Of a DNA stretch of 64,000 nucleotides, positions 1 to 11,562 are shown one piece after another. This stretch comes from Portulaca oleracea (taxonomy: Eukaryota > Streptophyta > Magnoliopsida > Caryophyllales > Portulacaceae), in contig CM055879.1 of assembly GCA_029582165.1 (NCBI GenBank), forward strand, positions 35,816,330 through 35,880,329, written 5' to 3'. Below the pieces are notes generated by a model. That model ran no database searches, was not told where the DNA came from, and was given only the letters and a program-made list of their open reading frames with translations. The position numbers were made by a program, and so were the translations under genes. How positions within the stretch are numbered: the first letter of the stretch is position 1; each line of letters opens with the position of its first letter.

Positions 1-1354
1 GAGTGTATTTTTCCCTTTCCGAAAAGTACTCGCATAGCGAAATCCGAATTTTATAGCCCGAATTACGACCAAAATACTATTGTCATAAAAACCTGAAATT
101 TTTATACGTTTTATTTCCAAAACTTCGTTGCGAGGTTCTACGCCCTCACCTTTTCATAGCTCCTATTCTAATACCGAACTCTATCGTTTTAGCTCAAAGT
201 TCTGCTTCGACCCGAGCCATTCCCCAGCCGAGATCGTCACCGGGCAACTCACTCGCTTCAGGTACGCGAATTGTCCAACTCTTCGCTCCTTTATGTTTAC
301 GATTTATGCTTTATATTTACGATCTATGCTTTATGTTCACGATTTATGTTTTATGTTTGCGGTTTATGCAAATGTTTACGGTTTATGTTTTATGGTTATA
401 ATTTATGTTTTATGTTTACGATTTATGTTGAAAGTTTATGGTTTACGTTAAAGGTTTCCGGTTTATGTTTATGTTTACGGTTTATGATAAATGTTTACGA
501 TTTATGTTAAAGGTTTCTGATTTATGCTAATTTATGCTTTTTTTATTATTCTTGGTTTTAAGTGGTCCCTTTTTATGTATTCTATGTTCTATGTCCTAGC
601 TAGTTACGAGAAGTGCTAGCCTTTTATTTTAGATGCTCCGATCGAGTGTCCTAGACTGGCAAGTCGATCGCATAGCGATCACCCATCCAAACTCGGATCG
701 GTTTGGGCGTGCGTGCGCGAGATGCTTTGCATCGATCTAAAGGGACCCAAAACTCTTAAGTTTATGTATTTACTTCTAAGTTCATGTGAGTTCTTTCTTT
801 ATGAATTCAAGTTATTTTACTCATGTATATGTTTATGCTCATGTCATTTCAAGTTAGTGTTTTATATCCCCTTCCCCGTTTTCAAAATGAATTTAAATGC
901 CGGCACTAAAACCGTTTTCGAACGGTTTGACGTGTTGGAGGTTTACGTACTGAGTGTTTCCCCACTCACTTTTCGCAATGTTTTTAATGTTTTGTTTTAG
1001 GGGGTCCGAGTACCCAAAGTAAAGGCAAAGGCAAGCAGGGTAATCGCGTGTTGCAAGCAAGGTAGTCATGGTTAAAGTATCCTGGTCGACTTGGGAGTCG
1101 CATGTCTGAAGTACCCATGTCTATGGAAGAAGTGTTGTAGTTGTTCTCTTTAATGGTTGTTTAAAGTATGAAATTATGTTTTGGAAGTATAACATGTAAT
1201 GTTTATATGTTTTAATGATGTTCTTTTGGGTTGTTGCCTTGTCTCTTTTGGGAGACGGCGGTAATGCCTCGACCTAAGGTGTTCCGCTGCGCTAATCACA
1301 GGTTTGGGATTCTAAGTATAGTCTTAATCTTGTGATTAAGGTTGGGGCGTTACA
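1..1354. mobile_element. LTR-retrotransposon terminal repeat, partial
   Basis: The stretch ends in GGGGCGTTACA at 1344-1354, an ending typical of Ty3/gypsy-type plant LTRs. Directly after it the sequence becomes an intron and then an exon of a polygalacturonase. No protein-coding retroelement domain is visible, so this is either a solo LTR or one end of an element that continues to the left of the window. Orientation cannot be fixed, because LTRs of this type carry short inverted ends. The short open frames at 128-1000 look fortuitous. Confidence 0.72.
290..535. repeat. degenerate 12-13 bp minisatellite inside the LTR
   Basis: About 18 imperfect copies of a unit close to TTTATGTTTACGA run head to tail. 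Variants such as TTTATGCTTTA and TTTATGTTAAAGG are interspersed. The array lies wholly within the LTR and creates frames rich in Tyr, Leu and Phe that are not genes. Confidence 0.8.
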
Positions 1355-1590
1355 TTGATTTGGGGGAAGCTTAATCACCTTATGCCATGACCAGGGCCGC
1401 ATTCAAGATGGTGAACATGAACGTTGGAGCAACCAGTTTGAATAGAAACACAGTCATCTCCTGCTCAGATAAAGAAACATGGTAGTTCCATCAAAAAATA
1501 ATAATAATAATAATAGTTAATTAAGATCAAGGTTAGGATATTGGGCGATCTCAAAAAAATAAAAAGAATTAAGGGTAAAGGAAAGTTAGT

Positions 1591-1971
1591 ATAAAAATTG
1601 GATTTAAATAAGTTGAACTTTGATCTGTGGTAGACTAAATAATTTGAACTTTAAATATATTACTGAATAATCTGAACTTTGACCATATTGGATTACAATA
1701 GCATACCGACATTAATTATTTACCAAATCCTCATTTTTTTTAAAGAATCTGAATTTTGATCATATTGGAATTTAAATAACCAAGGGAAATAATTAAGGAT
1801 AGAGAGAAACTTTTTAAAGAAAATGAGGATTAGTAAATAATTAATGCCGACATGCTACTGAAATCCAATATGGGCAAAGTTCAGATTATTCAGTAATATT
1901 TTTAAAATTCGGATTATTAAATCTATCATGCGTCAAAGTTTAAATTATTTAAATTCAATTTCTCATATATC
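1591..1971. mobile_element. foldback MITE, probably Mutator-like
   Basis: Two arms of about 160 bp form an imperfect inverted repeat. The left arm holds ACTGAATAATCTGAACTTTG, and its reverse complement is in the right arm near 1880. The flanks AAAGTTAGT (1582-1590) and AAAGTTAAC (1972-1980) look like a 9-bp target duplication with two differences, as Mutator-like elements make. It lies in intron 5 of PG1. Confidence 0.75.
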
Positions 1972-3267
1972 AAAGTTAACTGTAATTTTATAAGTGGCAG
2001 GGCCAAAGTTATACCCAAAAAAAAAGGTAGTTAGTAAGAAAAATTATTTACACATATTTAAAATTAATATTTTTTTCTCTTAGTAGAGTTAATTTGTCAT
2101 TGGCTTCGTAATATTAAGGATAAAATAGGAAAAGTAGTAATTAATTTGTTATTGGAATTATATTATAAAGTATCAATGCAAATAATTCTTTTTTATGGGT
2201 AAATATCAGATAATTTGAAATAAGAATAATTAGTTAAAAAGTCAAATAAAAAAAGAGCAAATGGAGTGGAGTGATCGGAAGCTATCAAGTTAGTAAATTT
2301 CATTTTTCACAATATCTTCATTTTATTATTCCAATGCAATACTAATTGTTTTTACCATATTTACTGTTATTTTTATCATTTTCAATAAAACAATCTAGTC
2401 AAAGTATGGATTTTTGGCAATGTCTCAGTCAATTACAACTATTGGCGGTTTACTCGCTAGTATCGCCACTGTTGCCCTTTCACTACAAGAAAACAACCTC
2501 ATACAACCGGAGTCACGACCGATAATCACTTTTTTTAACATGGGTGACAGATACATCTCATATTGAGACCAATAAGCTATCGACCGCAAATATAGCAATC
2601 GATAATCTAGCTACTATATATTTATTATACTTATCTAGATACTTAGAATATCTAAGATCTTCCTCATATATATTCTAGAAATGTCATAGAAAATTATCTA
2701 AAGTACGTATTTAAAGGTGTTATACGATTGTGACAAGCTGCATAATCTCGGCGCACCTTAAAGAGGTGGAATTAGTATATAAATAAGCATTAGCTACGGT
2801 GTCAGGCTCAAGCATCGCGCACAAGGTACAGGAGTAAGATTTGGAGAGAAGTCCTTAGAGAGTTACAAAGAGATCTTACATAAAGATTGTATGTGTGTTT
2901 TCAAGTGTGGTAAAATTGTTCTTCTCCTGCAAAACTATCGAAATCAAATGCTTACCGGTTGCAATGAAGGTATTCTGTATTTCGACATCTTTGAAGTGTT
3001 GAAGATGAATGCCATCGGTGTTAGGACTATCTCCTGGTGAAGAAATTGTGATATTATCAACCTCAACTTGTATCGAATTTTCCAACTTCAGATGGAATTG
3101 TGGACTATTAACTATTGCGATATCGCGAACTATTACGTTATTTCCATCGTTAAACTTCAATGCCTGTATCCATGTGACTGAATATTAATTGAAAAAGAAT
3201 TACATAGATATATCATTAAATAAATTTAAACTCATTAATTAATTAAGAAGCTATACTATTAAAAATA

Positions 3268-3690
3268 TGTATATTACCGATCACTTTTTTCCAACCAATT
3301 TAAAACCGTTGGAAAAACTAACCATTTAATATTCCAACTATTTTTCAAAAAATTTTATGTGGGAAAAAGAATTGGAAATTTTAACCACTTTTGCTAAAAT
3401 GGTGTGAAAATTTTCCTACCATTATTTTTCCTACTATACGTTTGAAAATAATTGGAAAAATGGTCGGATTACTAACCGTTTTCCAACCAATTTTGAACAA
3501 TAGAAAAAATATTGGTAAGAAAAATTTCTGACCATTTTAGTAAAAGTGGTTGGAATTTTCAACCATTTTCCCGCCTAAAATTATAAAAATAATTGAAAAA
3601 TTAAAAAAAATATGAAATGGTTGCTAAAACGATCAATTTTTCTGATCATTTTAAATTAGTTAAAAAAGTAGTCGGTAATACGTATATTTT
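3268..3690. mobile_element. foldback MITE of unknown superfamily
   Basis: The ends ATATGTATATTACCGA and, as reverse complement of the right end, ATATACGTATTACCGA begin an inverted repeat that runs nearly to the centre. Inner blocks such as AACCACTTTTGCTAAAATGG recur inverted. No clear target duplication is visible. It sits in intron 4 of PG1. Confidence 0.72.
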
Positions 3691-3827
3691 TAACAATGCT
3701 AGCGGAAGAAAATATACACTATATATTAGAAAAGTTTACACTTTGCACCCTTAAGTGAGTAGGTATTAGTTTGACCGTCCTTTTATTTGTCAAATTAATG
3801 TTCTCTACCTTAATGTTTATGACTATA

Positions 3828-4073
3828 CTACCTCCGTCCCATATTGTTTGTCCATCCAACTATATTTAAAAGTCCAATGGTTATGGGAAATGGGGTGAAA
3901 AATGTGTAATGCATCAAAATTGTCCTTACTTTTCTCATGTGAAGAAAAAAAAACAAAAGAGTATTTATTAGGGGTATAATAGGAATTACAATAATTGAAA
4001 TTATAAAATAGACAAACATTTTGGGACAAGGAAGTTAGGTAAATGGACAAACAATCTGGGACGGAGGTGGTAG
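3828..4073. mobile_element. Stowaway-type MITE, family A copy 1
   Basis: It begins CTACCTCCGTCCC after a TA and ends GGGACGGAGGTGGTAG before a TA, as Tc1/mariner-derived Stowaway elements do. The body matches the element at 58871-59120 in the opposite orientation. It lies in PG1 intron 4. Open frames across it are not genes. Confidence 0.85.
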
Positions 4074-4418
4074 TAATTTTCTATATTTAATTTTTTTTTG
4101 GCGAAGGATAAATGAAAAAAATATTTAAATGACTAATTGACTCATGTTTTAAATGCAATTGTGATTTTGCTTCATTTTTTACCACTTAAATGTGAAACCT
4201 CTAACCTCTAACACCTCAACGTTCAATTTTTGTCTTTCTTTTAGGGTTTATTACCTATAAGAGAGAAAATGTTATGATCAGTACGAATTAAATTTTGAAG
4301 GTGATGCATGGTAGTGCTTTAAAATCTAAGCCAAAATCGACGATCTAACATCTTTTTTACCTGTTGTTGGGAATAAGATCATAAATATTTTCGTCCTCAT
4401 AAACACATGGTTGATATA

Positions 4419-4652
4419 CTCCCTCCGTTTTATTTATCTGTCATCTTGGTAATTGTGTTAAAAACTTTGACCGCTAATATATTAATTTGTATAATGATTC
4501 ATCACATAAAACTGATGTCATTAGATTTATAATAAAAGATATTATTAAAAAAGTATAATATTATATTATTTATAAAAATTATATATGAGAAATTATTGAT
4601 TAAAAATTGACACTAAAAACCGTAAATGAGAGATAAAAAAGAACAGAGGGAG
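4419..4652. mobile_element. Stowaway-type MITE
   Basis: Terminal repeats CTCCCTCCGTT and AACAGAGGGAG are flanked by TA on both sides. The interior is AT-rich and non-coding. It lies in PG1 intron 4. Confidence 0.85.
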
Positions 4653-5033
4653 TATTACTTTTGAAAATGAAAAGGCTGAAAATTAACGCTGGTAGAAGAT
4701 TAGTGGGCAAAATGCATAAACAACCCGTGTGTGAGAATCAATGATACACGTTTCGACTCAAGATGATTAATCATCTTGAATTGTTCATATTTCACATTTT
4801 TATAACTTTAAATAATATTTTCTCTATTAATCATATACATTTATCAACTATAAGAATATAATACTTGTTAGCTAGATCAAAAACTATAAATAATAACCTA
4901 ATTTTATCAATCATAGTAGAAAAGACACATTTTATACATAATTTTATATTTATGAACAGTATAAATAAATAATTATTTTTATATTGTTTATAAGTTGTAA
5001 TAACTCTCAAAGTAAGGAAACGTACCTTTATAA

Positions 5034-6540
5034 CTGTGGCGGATCCAGGATTGAGAATTAGTGGAGTCAATAATAATTTTTTAAATAAAAATTAAATTTA
5101 ATAGCACTAAAAAACTTAAATGCTACAAAAATAATAATAAATTTAATATTAGTCATGACTCATGAAATGATATTTGTGATGTTGTTTGAGATTGTGATAT
5201 TTGTGATGTACTATCTCTCTTACACTTTCTTGATTTAATGGAGATTTTATTGATTCGGAGCTCGAATGAAATATTGATTCACAGCTAATCTTTGTAAAAA
5301 GTTTCTCCATTTTAAGTTGAAATTATAAATTATAATTAATTATATACATACAACACAACAATCAAACATAAAAAGAACCAATAATTAACGCAATAAGAGT
5401 GTCATTAATAAGTTGACAAATTAGAAAACCCTAATTAAAACATAAATTGAGCTATTAATTAGTTAAATACACAACACAAATTTAAACATAAAAGAACCAA
5501 CAAATAAAACATAAAGTTACCAAGTCTTCTAAATCCTAATTTAACCACATTAAGTTATTAACAAGTTGGCAAATTGGACATTCAATCATTCAACTAGCTA
5601 TTAGTATTCCAAATCCTAACAAAATTGACAATCTTCATATAGAATAAGTCTTAGACAATCTCACCATAAATTTATCATGAAATGCATAATTTTGTGATGA
5701 TTTTTTTTAATGAATATATGGATATTAATAACTTATTTGGGATGACTCTAATAAAAGTCATATCTTGAAAAATTATTAGTCATATTCATATTAGAAAGTC
5801 ATTCTCATCTCACTCATTAGTCATAGTAAAATATTGAAAATGTCATATTATAATTAAGGAGTATGTTCGTCTCACGATAAATTATATGAGACAGTCTTAT
5901 ACAATAATTTACAAATAAAAAAATGGTAAGTTACGTGTCCAATTATATCTATCTTCGCAACATTTATATAATCTAATTCATAAATAAGTAAATCCTAATT
6001 TAATTATATTAACCTGTGGAACAAATAACAAATCAATTTAAAATACAAACCCTAATTTAACGACAAGAGAATTCAGAACACCAGAATGTCTTGAGAATTG
6101 AGAATGAATTATGGAAGAATCATGAATAATAATAGAAACTAAGAACTTAGAGAATAATTTTCACTAATAAATCTTAAAAGGTGAATTTGAGAGTGGAGAC
6201 ACAGAGTTAGACAGACTAACAGAAAGACCGAAAATAAACATGATAAGCGAAGGGACAAAGAAAATAGAAATCATAACGAAGGAGATGAACAGGGAATATG
6301 ACCACATTTTGCAGAAACTTAAAAAAAAAGAACTAAAATATAACAGATGCACCCACTAGGTTTCGAACTCACACTCTACTGGTGTAAAGTCAGGCGCCAA
6401 TCATTACACTACTAGCCACTGCACGCTATTTCACCTAGTTAAACAATATATATTACGTTTGAATTGTTTTTTTCAAAAACTAAATTTTTTTTCCCCGAAA
6501 TTCAATTGACTCCACTGGAATAATACTGGATCCGCCCCTG
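5034..6540. mobile_element. non-autonomous hAT transposon with 8-bp target duplication
   Basis: The ends CTGTGGCGGATCCAG and, as reverse complement, CAGGGGCGGATCCAG form terminal inverted repeats. A second block, GTGGAGTCAAT, is inverted just inside. CTTTATAA occurs directly before (5026-5033) and after (6541-6548), the 8-bp duplication expected of hAT elements. No transposase frame is present. Near the right end, about 6345-6430 on the minus strand, is a tRNA-like segment with a TGGCTAGTAG box A-like motif and GTTCGAAAC as box B. The element fills much of PG1 intron 4. Confidence 0.88.
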
Positions 6541-7124
6541 CTTTATAATGATCTAAATATACTTACGTACATTCAACTTTATGAATGGCTTATGTGAAAT
6601 GCAAGATGGTCATTGACCATCTAACGTCAAGATGTTTATCATTATCAATATATATATGCGCTATTACTATAGGTTAAAATAACTTACAGTTGGTCTGACT
6701 TTGGGGGCATGTGCAGAATGATGGGCATGTTTAGAATGATGTCCCTTCTGCAAATAAAGGTTGAAGACATGGAATTGAGGATCCATCATGAATATTTATG
6801 ATGCATGTTTTACCCAAATAAATAACTATATATGATGCATATTAAATTGTAAATTGTGATAATTAATGTTAAGAAGGTGTAGTTAAATGAAATGAATAAG
6901 AGTATAATTAAGTTAGACTAACTTTGGAATGTTTAGAATTAGAAGCCCACCACTCTGATCCTTGGCCGTCGAGAGCTCCATAGCCTTGGATGATGGTCTT
7001 GGACACCGTTGATATTAATCCAATAATCAGTATGCCTACTAAGTTTAGGCCACGAGCTTATTCTTGATGGTGCTATCATTGTCCCATCTATCTATTTTAT
7101 CAACATAAAGTAGACCACATTTAG

Positions 7125-7475
7125 CAAAAAATTACTATGCGGTACCCTAACTTTTGGTGAAATGTTTTTCTGGTACCCTAACTTTTCAAAACTAATTTTG
7201 AGGTACCCTTACTTTTTGAGTTAGTAATTATTTGGTGGTTTTCAGGCCATTAATTTTATTAAGTGACCAAAATGCCCTTGTTCTCCCCTTCTTGGAGAAA
7301 TCCCCTTGAAGAAGAAGAATAAGGATATTTCGGTCACTTAATAAAATTAATGGCCAGAAAAACACCAAATAATTACTAACCCAAAAAGTAAGGGTACCTC
7401 AAAATTAGTTTTGAAAAGTTGGGGTACTGAAAAATAGTTTCCTCAAATATTGGGGTATCTTTGAGTAATTTTTTG
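7125..7475. mobile_element. Mutator-like foldback MITE with 9-bp target duplication
   Basis: CAAAAAATTACT at the left end is mirrored by AGTAATTTTTTG at the right. The arms, which carry GGTACCCTAACTTTT-type blocks, extend for about 150 bp. CACATTTAG is directly repeated at 7116-7124 and 7476-7484. It lies in PG1 intron 2. Confidence 0.87.
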
Positions 7476-7889
7476 CACATTTAGCCATAAATCACAACTT
7501 ACTTTTCACAAAATTATACTTCCCTTTATGAAATTGTTTTTTTTTTATTTTTTATACTCTAAGTCTAATGACAGTATATAATTTGTTCATACAGTACGGT
7601 AGATCTTTATATATATTGAAAAGTTAGTAGTCTGTGGTTTTAAAATTAATTGTGTGAATATCATAGCAACATATATACATATATGTAAAATTGTAGGAAT
7701 ATCATATCCAAGGGAATTAATATGAATGAAGGCAAAGTTACCTGAAGTTGAAGTTCCGACGTACAATTTCGTCCCTGAAGAATGATTTGCTTGATGAGGA
7801 AAGTATATCCTTCTGGAATTATCACAGTTGCCCCGCTGACCTTGCATGCTGATTCCCATGCTTGATTCAATGCCTACGTATATTTATAC

Positions 7890-8105
7890 GAAGTTACTGT
7901 GAAATCATCTCAATCAAAAGCTTAAGTTGATGGTTAAAGACTCATTAATAGTTTTATACTCTAACACGCCCCCTCACGCAAATATCCTTTGAAGACTTCA
8001 TATTCTTGTTTACCAGTCTGGTTTTGATGTCATGTAAAATCATCTCAACCTAAAGTTTAAGTTGATCGTTGAAGACCCAATAATAGGTTTATACTCTAAC
8101 AGTTA
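7890..8105. repeat. pair of direct repeats of about 70 bp in PG1 intron 1
   Basis: The segments at about 7898-7965 and 8040-8102 both read AATCATCTCAA, then AAGTTGAT, then TTTATACTCTAACA, with some 80% identity. The first is followed by CGCCCCCTCACGC. The pattern suggests a dispersed repeat, but I cannot name the family. Confidence 0.55.
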
Positions 8106-9033
8106 TCCTTAGCTATCAATGTGGACTTTATTCACTTTCTCCTAAGTTATTAACAAAGTGTCAAGAAATGACCTTCGAAAACGTCTTCATTCGGCTACAG
8201 AATGGCTTGCTAAACTAGGTCACTTCGTTCGGTATGGAAATAGAGATGGGATCGTATTCACAGAATTTTAATAATATTTTGTATGAAGATAGGATGGATC
8301 ATTTTCTTGTGAGAAAAAACGGTTAACTACCTACCCGCTTTCCTTTATAGAAAAAAATTTGGTTGGCTACAATGAACTAGCATCCAACCATGTATAAACC
8401 GTAAACTGTACCATGACACCAAGGAGCTTCGTAGGTAAGACAGCGTTTTGATTAGCATTTCAATGTTTCAATTACCGTTTTCTGAAACATTTAGAGTAGC
8501 GTTTCATATTATTTTGGTCAAAAAATTACCATTTGAAAAGCATCTGTATCCTTTTATGTCAATGCACAATATTAATCACAGTCGTTCTTTATCCGTTTCT
8601 TATACCGTTATCCACTGCTTACGCTACTATTCGCTACATAAACCACTGTCCACAGTCTAAAATGTTAATTTCGCCAACAACTTGACTTGTATATATTGTA
8701 GTTGGGTAGGTTAATTTTAATTACCTCTGTGTCATCGGTGACACCATCGCCTATGGCCCCAAAAGAGAGGATATCAAAGACATTTGATGAATCATCAGAA
8801 GGTGGCGATAATAATGCTTCTTCTTCTTCTGGGGCTGCACTTCCACGCAGACTTACTTGTATAGACACTACTGAAAGTGAAGAAAATAAACTTGCTTGGG
8901 TAAATAGGAGATAGAGAATGGACAAACACTTGATAATTTTCATTTTAATCCCTCCTATAAATATATTCCTCCTTGGTGGAAAAATACATAGGGTTTCACT
9001 GTGACACTGATCGAGGGTGGTGTTGTAGCACTA

Positions 9034-9042
9034 CTATTTATA
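9034..9042 (-). promoter_or_regulatory. TATA box of PG1
   Basis: TATAAATAG on the minus strand lies about 90 bp upstream of the PG1 start codon at 8943. A TATAAGTAG sits in the equivalent place upstream of PG2. Confidence 0.6.
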
Positions 9043-11562
9043 AGTACGTGAGAGCGGGAGTGATTGTTGGCAGTGGGGTATCTAGATCTTTAGATTATGA
9101 GTGATCAATATACTATCGTATTCATCTGATATACAAAAAATTCATAATTTTTATACCAAGTTAAACTGAATTATCATTTCTTTTCGTGTTACCTTGACTT
9201 AACCCTAGATCTACCACTGTTTGTTGATGGCAGTTTATGTGTTATATATGTTAAATTACCAAAGTACCCTTGTTAATTTTCATATTGCTGAAAATCAAAA
9301 CTTTAATGTGCTCTATTTGATACAATGGAAGTAAGATCTAAATCTAGCTAACTTTTCTACAACAACTATTATTGACAGTGCTATAGTTGAGTTATTTTTT
9401 TCTAGGGTAAAGAAGATATAATAAGATGTTCGTAGGACCATTCTGTCAGGACATATCCCTAAGATATCTGCATACAAAATAGAAGAAAAAGATAAAAGAC
9501 TACAAAACCACAAAGTTTTGTTTGGAAAATTATAGCCATGATTGGCCATCCAAAATCTTATTGTAAGTTCTTGCTAATATGTAAAGTGGTAAGGTTTTCC
9601 TATTGTAAAACCTTTTCATTCGTTCCACTCCAATTCAAAATCTTATTAAGAAGAAATACCTGTCAACTTAAACTTAAACCACGTGAACTCAATTTGTGTC
9701 GACTGTTCGTCCATAATAATGTTGGGACATATATTTTCTGCTTATATTAATAACAACAACAAACTCCTAGAAAACACAATCTATTTTAACAAGGAAAGTT
9801 GGATACATTAAATCTCCTTAGTTAAAATCTCCTCTGAATAGAAACTATGCTAAAAATGTTGCTAAAAGTAGAGAGAATTTTGTATACAGAGAACATGTCA
9901 TATTATGTGTATGTCTTAACGAGTCCATTGGTGAGCATTTGTTTGTATATGAAGAACATATCATATAATATCCATGCATGCATGTTGATGGGCAAAACTT
10001 ATTTTATAAGCCAAGTTTTAAAGTACTGGAATTTGGGATATATGAATGATAGAAAGCTTATCTTCACCAACTGGAATGTGTGATTAGGGAATCACATTCA
10101 TTAATTTACATAATTTTCAACTAATCATAAACTCCCTTTTGGATAAAATACAAGTACTAGATTGCAACACTATTCAATCATGATAATTTCAAGCTACTAA
10201 GAAAATTAGCAAAGAACCTAACCAAAGTAAAGCCATCATGTGTTCACAAGTTCTTGTCCTTTTGTAAATGGAAAATTAGATTACAGTGGACAACATTAGT
10301 AGAATAGAACATGACCATATATAGTGTTGAGTTACGGTAAATACGCCCAGAAAACAACCTATTTTTTTTTCGATTATTAATAGTCAAAAGGTTTAAAAGT
10401 TTATAAAATACAGCAAATCGCAAACAAACAACAAACAACCACCACCAAAAGAAAATGTTACAACCAAATAGCTAAAAAAATAACACAACAAGGACTTTTG
10501 CGTGCACCGCAGCCAAACAAAACCATTACACCGCAAATATGATGCAAGATCAATGAAATCAGCTTGATGAGTCATCGAGGACTCGCGCGTCTATATCATT
10601 GTCAATAATCACAACCCTTCGGGCAATCACACCCTTTTGGCCACGAATAGCTCTACCAGTTGCATCTTTAACAAGCTGTCACTTAAATTTCATCAACATG
10701 TTTTGAAGTCTTTCAATCAAAAAGACGACCTTTCATTTGAAGTCTTTTGTGTAAATATATGCAAACCTGTTTATGGCAACTTTAAGGGCATTACTCCTGA
10801 GGATATACACTTGCATGTTGTCCGAAAGTCAATATTTCAAGTTACATAGTGACAATAAATTTAGGCGTTGAGTCTGTTTTCAAGGCCTTTGTCACTTGGG
10901 CGTAATTTAATCTTTATATTATTATCCTTTTTTTTCCAATTCTTTGCTCACTAGATTTACAATCCATAAGAGTTACACAATGAATAAACAAACTTACAAA
11001 GAGAAATTGCATTACTATAGGAGTTGAGTTAATAATAAGCCGAACTTTACAATTGTACCCTAGTAAACTGAACTATTGAACCTTTGGATTTCAATACACC
11101 ACCACCATTTGAGTTTTGCAAGCTCTCTGTCAAATTAGTACATAAATTCATCGAACAATTTGAAACTTTAAAACTCTCATCAAAACATCAAATGATTTGA
11201 TGAAGCCACGACACTTGTGGCAAAATAATCACTCATTGAACTCGAGGAATGACCGAATTTTCAGTATGCCAATAGGGCAAAAGCCTCGAACTTTTTTAGA
11301 CTTACGAACACAACGATTCAAAGTTAGGTGAAGGATGCTACGAGTCTTGCCCACCTTAAAAATAGGGGCACCAAGAAAAGCAGAAAAATCGAAAGCCGTC
11401 ATCACTAAATAATAGCAAGCTTACAAAGGGGTGAGGCAACATGAAAATTATTATTCCTAAGTAGTAAGTCCCCCAACATCAAAATTTAGAGGAATACATG
11501 TGAATCAATGGACGAAATCGCCAAAACAACCTAACCTGATCTCATTGGTATCTTTTCACTTT
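9043..11562. other. intergenic, PG1 upstream region to the 3' end of mS29
   Basis: No gene is recognisable. The part at about 9955-10165 is related to 25255-25575 upstream of PG2: both contain TGATGGGCAA, TTATTTTATAAGCCAAG, GTGATTAGG and CCCTTTTGGATAAA in the same order. The stretch 10330-10850 has short frames with no family resemblance. The rest is AT-rich, with nothing more seen. Confidence 0.6.

Larger units (their letters stand above)
1379..8943 (-). pseudogene. polygalacturonase (GH28) relic PG1, cut by an LTR
   Basis: Six exons are readable: 8725-8943, 7742-7873, 6923-7091, 6688-6747, 2956-3163 and 1379-1460. They encode a signal peptide (MKIIKCLSILYLLF...), the N-terminal FGAIGDGVTDD motif, and the GH28 catalytic motifs SPNTDG, DDC and GPGHG. 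Splice sites match the intact paralogue at 18064-23176 one for one. Two lesions are seen. Exon 3 is 169 nt, against 171 nt in the paralogue, with a 2-nt loss just before IQGYGALDGQG that shifts the frame. The intron after exon 6 runs into the LTR end at 1354, so the last two exons (RIK motif and C-terminus) are missing here. Exon 4 is 60 nt rather than 42 nt, from an internal His-rich duplication. Functional members hydrolyse homogalacturonan in the cell wall. This copy is probably dead, unless the exon 3 change is a sequencing error and the rest lies beyond the insertion. Confidence 0.88.

Noticed and set aside
128..1000. Tyr/Leu/Phe-rich open frames up to 107 codons
   Set aside because: They arise from the LTR minisatellite and AT-rich LTR sequence, with no family resemblance.
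3823..4050. Open frames on the minus strand
   Set aside because: They fall inside the Stowaway MITE, and the same sequence occurs in the copy at 58871.
6345..6430. tRNA gene on the minus strand
   Set aside because: Box-like motifs are present, but I see no acceptor stem pairing or anticodon arm, and it lies inside a hAT element.
10393..10849. Possible hidden gene or LINE remnant
   Set aside because: The frames are short, without reverse transcriptase or other motifs.
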